From NCBI GenBank assembly GCA_013365325.1, contig JABVXV010000002.1, forward strand, positions 434,001 to 498,000: 64,000 nucleotides of DNA, given 5' to 3'. The translations under genes and the position numbers were made by a program. This document shows, in pieces, positions 55,525-64,000 of this stretch. The stretch's first letter is position 1; every line of letters begins with the position of its first letter. The notes under the pieces are model-generated. The model saw nothing but the letters and a program-made list of their open reading frames with translations, ran no database searches and had not been told where the DNA came from. Source of the stretch: Dipetalonema caudispina. Taxonomy: Eukaryota; Nematoda; Chromadorea; Rhabditida; Onchocercidae.

Positions 55525-58500
55525 ATGGATATCAAGAACAGAAGCATTGTTGATGTCTTGTCCGAGGCTAATGCAAAGATTCTGTTTGCTGCATTGGATG
55601 CGATCGATGGTACGAAAATAATCACATGGGATACTACTCTTATCAAACAATTCAATTTAGTTAGTATTGTTCAAAAACCTTTTAATAATTTATTAGATTG
55701 AAGCATTTTCTATTTTACTATATTTCTTTCTTTTAGAAATCTGCGAAAACTTCGAATAATTCCCACTATGATTTAAATTTCCGTTCTTTCAGTCTTGAAA
55801 TTTCTGATTTATAGTTCTCTTTCGTCAGTACTGTTACACAAATCTACTGAATATTTTATCCATTGTCATCGGTATTGTTCAGGGGCTGGGAACACACATC
55901 ACGGCGTAATGAAGCATGTGAAATGATCTCAAAATAATCCTTTAAATCGTTTCGCCCTTTATCAGAAGTTAGTTAGTATCGGTTGACGACTTGCAGTGTT
56001 TAATTTAGTTTATAGTACCAAGTTCGGCTTAAAGAACTGACTTATCATGTCAAGTTCATTTCTGTTTCTAGTTTAGGCGAGCTTCTTTTATTGCTCAATA
56101 TGGGCGATAAAATAAATTCTCTTAAATTTGATTTTATTTTAATTTCTACTTGTAGGTAACAACAACAGAACAGCTAAAGCAACACAAGGTTGTATCGATG
56201 TTGCAGCTCGATCTTTCACCAAGAGTACCGCAAGCAGAGCACAATCATGTCGTGTATATTTTATCGACATCTAATCCATCAGTAATCAACAAACTGATCG
56301 CATGCCTCAAGCATGCTCGATCCACTAATGTAATTTTTTACAGTTCTAATTAACAGTTTTTAAGGATAATGACTTAGGAATAATATGATGTTGCTGTTCG
56401 TTTTGCTTTTCTGTCGATATATTTCGAACCGATTGTCACTTTATCCATCTAAGAAAACGACTCATAGCTTTTTATTTTTTCTTTATGAATCACTTGTCTT
56501 ACTCATCGTCAACAGCATTCTATAGGTAATGCGAACTTAGCGTTTTTCCTTTTTTATTAGTTGAATAAAATACGGATTGTTGTTCAGTCAGCAGTTTAAC
56601 TAATTTTGCATTTGTTTGTGACCAACATAATAATTCTTCTTTCGCAGCAAAGAAATGCATATTTTTAAGGACAGTCGGCAGCATCACGCTTTGATAGTTC
56701 CAGAAGCCTCATTCATGATTCGGGACACGCTAAAACAGAACCGAGAAGCAAGCTCAGTCTTGAAAACACTTGAATCACTGCCTCTGAGACTCTTTCCACT
56801 TTATAGTGATTTCCTTACCCTTCTTATGGATGATTTACCGTCGAAGCTTCTATTAGATAACGTAAGAAATGTTTAGTTGGAAATAAGTTATGTTTTCGTC
56901 TTTTTTTCTTCTCAATATTGATATTATTAGCTTTCTGAAATATCGATTTAATGAATTTCAGGATTGGACGGAATTACAGAAATGTGCTTCAGCCGTACGA
57001 CAGCTTGAACTTTTAGTGGGTGGTTTACCCAACTTAAGATGCAAGGGGAAATGGGCGGCGCAGGTAGTTGAAATTGTAAAGAAAATGAGAACTCAGGTGA
57101 ATAATTCATTTTTCATTTGGTATTTGTCAGATTCAGAATAATCATCATTTTATGTTTTGAGTAATAAATGTTTTTTATTTAACTCACCGATACATGTCAT
57201 TGTATTTTGGAGCTTATTTTAAAATTTCTGTTAAATGAATGTTTCAGGAGGAAACGGAAGCTGTATCGGAGCATAATGATTTTCAAATATCGGATATTAT
57301 CCTAATCGACAGATGGATCGATCCTTTAACACCTCTACTGATACAATTAACATATGCTGGTTTGGTCGATGAAATATTCGATATCGGTTCCACAGGTCTT
57401 ATTTTTTGTGTGTATTCAATGTATTCATGCACTTACTCCTTAAATTGAAATTCGTTATCTCTCTATAAACTTATTAATGATTGTTTGATAATAACAGTGA
57501 TGATAATTATGACGCTTTAAATTCAACTTTACGCTTAGCACTTGTGTAACAAATATTGAAAACTGCAACAAGTCCAGGAGAAAATTTCTAGTTTTCTCCC
57601 CCTCACTAATACATGTCTTCCCTCTTCTTTCGTTTTTCTCTTTTGTTTCTTGTTATCTCGTCACATATTTCTCTCTTATATGTTTTTTAGAAAAATATCT
57701 TACTCGTATTTCTGTCGAAATTCAGTGACTGGGATTTCAAAACATATAAATTTGTTTAATCGTAATGAGTTCTGTCTCATCACAGAGTAGCCAGGACATC
57801 TTTTAAAAAAGCTTCAATCACTTGATAGTGACATATAATATTATGAGTATCTTAGTACAGAATCTTGGGGAAAACTTTCCAGAAAGTAAAATTTACATTC
57901 ATGGCCTGTTTTATTTATTCCTTTTTAATCACGAAGTACGTATTGCAGATTTTTCGCTTATTAAACACTGAGAGCAAATATATATTTTGTTTAGGTAACA
58001 TTAAGACATCAAAAGTGAAGAGCGCAAATGATTCAGCTGATACTGCAAGTGAAATACCCTTACATGACCCACTTTTTAAAATAATTCGAGATCTTCATAT
58101 CAAGGATGTTGGGAAGCAAATAGCAGAAACGCTTGGAACGCTTCGTGACGAGCGGGCAGTATGTTTTATTTACTATTCAACATCCAACATTTATTGGTGC
58201 TGTTTTTATATTTTAACCAGCGTTCGTTAACGATGTGTATGAAATTCATAAGTTTTCAGCAGTAGTTGTACATACCTACGTAAAACAATGCACACTATAA
58301 TATTATAAGCATTACTGCAAGCGCTCTTTTCGCCAGTAATCTGCATACTGGCCATTTATTCATTTATCATATCCTTTGTTCTTCCACTGACAGACATTTG
58401 TAGAGATTAAAAGAAAATCCACCGAGTGATTCGCTAGCGGAAAGCAAAGTTTTTGTTCGCAGATTGCTTGACATGCAAGGAAGCGAAAAACATGCCGATA

Positions 58501-59894
58501 CTCATACTCTGATTGCCGAACGTGTAATGAACTTTATCCGTGATGATTTACGCTACTCCACCTTTCCAAAGTTGGCCATTGGTAATGGTTTGATGTTCCC
58601 ACTCATCAATAATGTATTTCAGAAATAGTTTTTACCGATTACTTCTCAAGTCATTTGTAAAATTTATATTGAAAATACTAGTATTTTTGTGTTCAATGGT
58701 TTCGGGACTGCAAAAATTATTCTAGATATTGTGCAAGGAGAATATGGTGACCGAATCGTTCCGCAGATTGAGAATCTTATTCTGGAGGCATACAATCCTT
58801 TAATTGTTTCGCGTTTCATCGCGCTTCAATGTATGGTTGTTGGTGGTTTCAAGAATGCTACTATTAGTGCGTATGAGCGACTTTTCATCCAAGTAAGCGA
58901 CTTCTTTCATATGTATTGTTTGTTATTTAACAAGTTCCAGTTTTTGTATCAAATTTCACATTTTTGGACGGTAAAAGGAACATTTTGATGATAGTGAAAT
59001 AGTATTGAATATGTTTGTTTTAGTGCTATGGTGGATATTACATATCACTGTGGATAAAATTGCAGATGACGGGACTTTTGTGGGAGAGAAATGGCAAAAT
59101 AAAAGTGAGTACTTCACATCAAACAAGATTAAGAAAGTTTGTGGTTTAAATGTAGCATATATTTCCCACACTGATAGTGAGATTATACAATTTTCAGTGC
59201 GAATATGCTCCATTTGATTTCCAAACAGCATGTCACCGAATGTCATGTTTTGTCAATGAAGAGCACAGTGTAAGTTGCCCACATAAAATCTGGAATGTGA
59301 GAAAATAAAAAGAAAATTTTCAAAAAAAAAAAGAAACAGAACAAAACAAAAATAGTCGGGTTATAGTTGATATGTTCGACCTTTGAACTGCGAAGCTTGA
59401 TGCAAAATAAGACACTTTCGGAACAGAATCTGTAAGTTGTTATTCAAGCGGACTCGTGTCTGTCTGTTGAGTTGATCGAACTTGTTCAACTTAAGCTGTT
59501 CCAATATTTAAGTTTTTATCGTGATACGTTTCAAAAATTGTATTTGTTTGAAAAGTGAAGGATAAAAGAAAAAATTAATTTTGTGATTACTCACTGTGCA
59601 TTATTGATTAAGGCATATGGAACGACAGCATATCCTTATAATGGTTACATACCCTTAATTGTTCGGTATATTGAAACCGGTATACGAAATAGTTGGCGAG
59701 ACTGGACAACGATTCTGAGCGATGATCGTCCAACAATTGGTCACAATACTCATTCCATCATTTTCATTATTGGTGGTATCACACAGGCTGAATTGGCATG
59801 CCTCAGGAAAACACGTTTTTCAAATAAATTACTAGTTGTTTCAAGTGCAGTAATAACGGGTAATAAGTTGATTAGCTCAATACAAAATTGTTAA
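55525..59894 (+). CDS. vps-33.1: Vacuolar protein sorting protein VPS33A (Sec1/Munc18 family)
   Basis: SM-family subunit of the HOPS/CORVET tethers that binds SNAREs during endosome-lysosome fusion. Eleven phased exons: 55525-55659, 56156-56329, 56670-56861, 56962-57096, 57248-57395, 57995-58158, 58404-58581, 58726-58892, 59024-59104, 59198-59269 and 59613-59894, giving 575 aa (human VPS33A is 596). Recognisable parts: KIITWDTTL near the N-terminus (family KAIVWDEYL), LKQHKVVSM, the signature LIDRWIDPLTPLLIQLTYAGLVDEIF, and C-terminal YNGYIPLIVRY and FIIGGITQAELACLR. The WD in IITWD favours VPS33A over VPS33B; the paralogue call is moderately sure. It is the only fully contained large gene on the plus strand, divergent from nfx-1 and convergent towards tlk-1. 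Confidence 0.92.
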
Positions 59895-59948
59895 CTTATT
59901 CATTGAACTATAAGTTTGTGTGTACAGACATTGCCTGTTTTTCCAAAA

Positions 59949-59954
59949 AATAAA
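59949..59954 (+). terminator. AATAAA polyadenylation signal of vps-33.1
   Basis: An AATAAA hexamer lies 55 nt after the vps-33.1 stop codon on the same strand, a normal distance for a nematode 3' UTR. Confidence 0.6.
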
Positions 59955-60386
59955 TTGTATGAACTGTAATGCTTCGATATAAAGATTATGGAGGAAAATT
60001 GGGAAAAAAATGTAAGCTAGGGGTGAAGTAGACGCCTTTCTTGAATATGTATTGAATATTCTATTTTCAAAAGGTAAAAAGTTAATCCCAACCATGTTCA
60101 AAATTGAGACCTACAATCCATCAGCGAATAACAGATAGCAATGGCGGTTTTTCGTGTCATGAATATCATTTAACAGTGCTGTGTGATGAAAAATTTGCGT
60201 AATGTTTACTGTCAAAACAATGAAAACGGTTAACCATTGCCAAGCAATTTCATTTCTCGGAAAGATGGTTGAGTATGTAGGTCGCACTCAAAAAGTAGGA
60301 TTTCGGAAACTTTTAATGAAAAATGAATTTGCCTTCCGATAGGGCTGGGATTTGAAGCTGATCTGAATCAATTGACACCTTTATAG

Positions 60387-61223
60387 ATGCATGAAAATAC
60401 AACAAGAAAAGTGGAACAGCTGGTGGCTGATATGACAAGACAACTTCTCGCAAACGCCAGTAATGAAGAGGATGTTGAGGTGGAAGTGAAAATGTTGTTT
60501 GGGAAACTTGTCGGCAATCCAAAAAATGCAACTAACCGGAAGTTAGTTCAACATTAGTTTTTTGAAAGTTTAAAAAATTTTCGAAGAAAGCCATATGGAA
60601 AGCAGTTTTGTAGTCCTATACATTCTATCAGCTTGTCAGTGAACTGCCTTGCGTGCACGGCTTAAAACAATTACACCGTCCGCTATTGGATCGTTGCTCA
60701 GACTGGTCTTGACAAAAACGGAGTAGTTTGTACATTCCCGAAAATCTAATTTTTTCCATAAATTACAGACTCTATAGTGAAGTATAAGATCAGTGAACCG
60801 ATATCTTTTTTAAAATGTTTTCAGGATGTATAAATTTTTTGTGATGTATATAGTTTTCCAGTTCCATAAACAAAAACCTTTGCCCGATGCGAAGAATTTC
60901 CGGTTCTTTTGACGCCACTGTTACTCTAACTGGCAAGTTTAATACGAAACTTCATTCAAATTCTCTTGAGTGAAACTTTTTCAAATGAATCCATTAACAA
61001 GCAGCATACGCACTCCCAAATCTGAAAAACCTTGAAAATTTGATGTACACAAGATTAATTTTCAAACGATCTATAAGACTACCGATTTATATTTTGCAAG
61101 TTAGATAGCCCAGAATCATCATCAATGCGCCATGGAGAGTCCGTCACTAGCCATTATTCATCACCAGTCCAGCAAATTATAAGCGAAGAAGACGAAACTT
61201 CGATGTATGCTGTTTCTCATTAA
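60387..61223 (+). CDS. Unrecognised small spliced gene downstream of vps-33.1
   Basis: I do not recognise this protein. Three open segments join with consistent phase: 60387-60541 (starts MHENTTRKVEQLVADMTRQ, directly after a TTTATAG acceptor), 60862-60932 (after TTTTCCAG) and 61105-61223 (ends SEEDETSMYAVSH, stop). The joint product is about 114 aa: a charged, helix-prone N-terminal half and a Ser/Glu-rich, probably disordered C-terminal half. The second donor would be G|GCAAGT (GC-AG), or a GT at 920 paired with an acceptor at 61100. Codon choice looks coding and richer in G/C than the flanks. The first exon starts about 490 bp after the vps-33.1 stop on the same strand, so an operon partner, or a separate gene whose first exon I missed, are both possible. 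Confidence 0.35.
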
Positions 61224-62404
61224 GAATTTCCCACATTTTTTAACATGTTAAGTAGCCGAAGGATCCCTTACGTTAGGCCTGGCAACATTGTAAATTTCAA
61301 ATTAAAAACTAATTTTGAATGATATATAGATTTTACATTTGCATCGAAATCTTTACTGCAAAATGTCTGTTCAACATTATACGACTCAGCTTCTTATCAT
61401 TCTCCTTTGCTATCTTAAAAGTTATCTATCTTTCATGGATTCATTTAAGAGATGCAATTCAGTGCAACTTCTTAGCCATATGACTGTTCAATAAGTTGGC
61501 GCTTATCAAAATTTGCCAAGAAATAAAACAGATAATTGCTTATTACTTCAGAAACAGTGAGATCAAAAAAAAAGAGAGTTAGCAAAAAACTCAGCATCGT
61601 TCAACATTGTTACGTTCCGTGGATTTGTAGGATAGACAACAAAATGTTTCCATTCCAACTTCTTTAACCTTTCAATCCAACAATATTTTAAAAGAAAAAA
61701 ATACTAACAAAGGATCAGTTTGCAAACGCATGTCCTTAAAACGTGGATAACGGTAATAAAATAAGCAGCAGCCTCAACTGATCAGTTGCTCGATAACATG
61801 AAAGGTCGTTCTGCATACATGACTCTAACTCCTTAGAGCCCAAAATCAAAATATATACATCCATTTAGCCGTTCGGAATCCTGAATATCACCTTCCAAAC
61901 TTTTACGGATGTCACAGGTAACCGAACAAGAATTTGTGACATCTTAGAATAACAAGAAATCTAGATGGATAGCGGCAAAGCGCATGAGATTGCCAACATA
62001 CCTTTCGCCATCTTCAAAAATGTGGATAGATATTGCTGCCCTAAGCACGCAGCTAACGGAAATGGAAAGATGGTAATGAAGATAACGAGTAAAACAGTAA
62101 AAGAGCTGGAAGAGTTAAGGCCATGTATACAGACGAATCAAGTAATTTCAAAATGTAGGAATGGTAAACTAGCAACAAAAAAATACAAAAGGATCGGAAA
62201 GAACAGAGCAGAAAGCGTGTTGCACATCAAAAATTTGTATAGTTACGATAGACTAACCTCAACTGGATGCAATCAGCAATGACAATGTGACAACTGTGAC
62301 ATCAGTAATGTCCAGCATTAAAAAAATTATAAAAAAGATATGAAGGAGTAAAACTTTTTAACTTTTAAAAGCGCGAACAAACTTTACAACTTCACCGGTA
62401 TTGT
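61224..62404. other. Convergent intergenic region before the tlk-1 3' end
   Basis: About 1.2 kb between the plus-strand candidate gene and the tlk-1 stop. Apart from the 105-codon open frame listed separately, I see no conserved feature. Confidence 0.45.
61965..62282 (+). CDS. Open frame of 105 codons, hypothetical
   Basis: Uninterrupted plus-strand frame starting MDSGKAHEIANI and ending TGCNQQ. It is Lys-rich with five cysteines and noticeably more G/C-rich than its flanks, which is unusual for a chance frame in this background. No family is recognisable and no splice or trans-splice signal obviously supports it. It is antisense to the region just past the tlk-1 stop. It may be a lineage-specific gene, an exon, or chance. 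Confidence 0.2.
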   Translation: MDSGKAHEIANIPFAIFKNVDRYCCPKHAANGNGKMVMKITSKTVKELEELRPCIQTNQVISKCRNGKLATKKYKRIGKNRAESVLHIKNLYSYDRLTSTGCNQQ

Positions 62405-63933
62405 TCAAAAATCCGTCTCATCACTCCTTAGACATCTTGCCAGCGGCGAAGAAGGTGGTTGTGAAGATTTCTGAAAAATAACCTTTCATAATTTTTAAAA
62501 AACAATCGTAAATAGCCATCAGAAATGCAATTCGAAAAGTATTCAGGGTATTAGGACATGCAGCCATATTCCTATAGCTTTGATAAAGTGAATATGTATC
62601 ATCGAATATGATTTTTAGTGAACAGAAAAAATCCTTTGCAAGTAATAAATTTAAAAAATTTTACTTGGCCACGAGGACGGAAAAGCTCGTGTTTCGCAAG
62701 CTCGAAAACATCTGCCCGCTCTTCTTTTCGGTACTGCAGACAGCGACGAATAAAATCCTGGAAAATATTGGAGAGAAAATTTTCCAAATTCATTTATAAT
62801 CTCATTTGAACTACTGCACTGAAAGAAATAAAATCAGATTAAGTGTCTGAAATATACAACAACTTGTACAAATTTCCAGTAAAGGGAAGCTATCATTATT
62901 ATAAATTAGTAGCATGGGTCACGACAGAAAAATGGATTTAAAAAAAATCTCCATCTCTAACAACTTCCCGCTACCTGATAAGTATCGCAAGTCATGCCAA
63001 AATTTTCAGCATAATGGGTGCATAAAAATAGTTCTATGTGCTTTGTCGAGAACATGCGGCGTGACCTTACCTGCGCTGCCGAGCTGACTACTGGTTTGGG
63101 AGGAAAAGTGACTTCGGTAGCTTTTAGAATAGTGTTTTCTTCCAGAATTTTCTGTTGAGTTTGTTCGTGTCCAAACGGCTATAAAAAGATGTAAATGAGT
63201 GTGAAGTGTCTTTTCAGAAAATTCCAAACAATTGTTTACATACTAAAAGATTTATAGAAAGACAAAAGCTTACTCGTCTGCCATATAGGCATTGGTAAAA
63301 TATGACACCAACACTCCAAACATCCACTTTTGAGCTTATCTTTGGAGGATTGTGACCAACAACAAAAGTTTCAGGAGGAAGATACCTAGAAATTCAGAAA
63401 ATGGAAATGTTAGGAAGAAATAAACTGGTAAATCCTAATTTATGATTACAAGATATGTGCTCATATCTAGTAGGAAACTAGCTTTTTAGTAGCTAGATGG
63501 ATTTAAGTTTTCCATAGCAATGAAAAAAGTGTCTATTCATATACATGACCCACGGCCAACCATTCATTTTTTATCAACACTGATGGGGAAGTTTTGATGT
63601 AATGGAGACTACAAGCTTTTCTTAAGATATTTGAAAAATCAGATTAATAGATAAAAAGGAACAATGAAACAGCAAAAGGATATGACCGACTCGATAACGT
63701 CTTCATGAAAATAACATTAAATCAGACACTAACCAGTATGTTCCAGCTCCCTGGGATGTGAGCTCAATAGAATCACCGTCATCAGCATCTTCCATTATTT
63801 TACTCAAGCCAAAATCAGTGATTTTTATTGCACCGCTCGTAGTACCCGACTGCAGCAGGATATTTGCCGGCTTCAGATCGTAATGAATTATCGGTGGGCG
63901 TTTTTCTGATAAATAACGAAGTGCTGACACTAC
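62405..63933 (-). CDS. tlk-1: Tousled-like kinase, C-terminal kinase-domain exons (5' part outside window)
   Basis: TLKs are nuclear Ser/Thr kinases that phosphorylate the histone chaperone ASF1 and act in chromatin assembly and mitosis. Five phased exons: 63933-63734, 63385-63274, 63178-63071, 62757-62665 and 62470-62405. They encode the catalytic loop [10 protein letters not shown] (the TLK form of HRD), TDFGLS, the activation-segment end TSQGAGTYW then [35 protein letters not shown], and [14 protein letters not shown] short Ser/Pro tail ([13 protein letters not shown]) follows. The upstream lobe and coiled coils lie beyond the right edge: the first visible exon begins at a TTTCAG acceptor. 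The gene converges on vps-33.1 and the small plus-strand gene. Confidence 0.93.
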
Positions 63934-64000
63934 CTGAAATAACTCAGACGGTTAAAGCTTTACACTGAAAAAAATTTCCCGGTTAATTCAAATACAATGT

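Noticed and set aside
56330..56669. Apparent phase break in vps-33.1 between exons 2 and 3
   Set aside because: The first acceptor tried (TTCGCAG at 56647) breaks the frame, but TTTTTAAG ending at 56669 restores phase and aligns with VPS33A, so no frameshift or pseudogene is needed.
58582..58725. Apparent tiny exon and 25-nt intron in vps-33.1
   Set aside because: An acceptor at 58725 (TTATTCTAG) joins exon 58581 to 58726 in phase with a normal 144-nt intron.

Overview
The window looks like a gene-dense nuclear segment from an AT-rich nematode. The evidence is short AT-rich introns interrupting nearly every gene, acceptors of the T-rich ...CAG/TAG type, trans-splice-like acceptors directly in front of start codons, and nematode-style proteins throughout. 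The overall look (about 30% GC by eye, compact genes, variable acceptors) fits a filarial/spirurid (clade III) worm, but the species call is inference. I saw no bacterial, viral, transposon, rRNA, tRNA or CRISPR content.

Layout. Seven consecutive genes lie on the minus strand, read from right to left: an NFX1-type zinc-finger/R3H regulator (52.5-42.3 kb), a RanGAP (ran-2; 41.1-33.0 kb), mitochondrial ATP synthase beta (atp-2; 31.6-26.7 kb), the arginine methyltransferase PRMT5 (25.5-18.9 kb), the peroxisomal RING protein PEX10 (prx-10; 18.0-15.6 kb), mitochondrial tryptophanyl-tRNA synthetase (wars-2; 15.4-12.5 kb) and a Piezo mechanosensitive channel (pezo-1; from about 11.1 kb and running off the left edge). 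A roughly 3-kb gap separates this array from VPS33A (vps-33.1; plus strand, 55.5-59.9 kb). A small, unrecognised, probably spliced plus-strand gene follows at 60.4-61.2 kb. The right edge holds the C-terminal kinase exons of a Tousled-like kinase (tlk-1; minus strand), whose 5' part is outside the window.

Most exon boundaries were worked out by hand from donor/acceptor dinucleotides and checked for reading-phase continuity. The models for wars-2 (388 aa), prx-10 (324 aa), prmt-5 (712 aa), atp-2 (549 aa) and vps-33.1 (575 aa) close without a phase conflict. The points most worth checking are a partial exon-block duplication inside the RanGAP gene, a Piezo gene that seems to lack its N-terminal quarter, a prx-10/wars-2 pair only 149 bp apart (operon-like), a GC-AG intron in atp-2, a 36-bp-stem hairpin in a prmt-5 intron, and the unrecognised plus-strand gene.

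Apart from the possible prx-10/wars-2 operon, the genes are unrelated housekeeping loci and do not form a pathway cluster.
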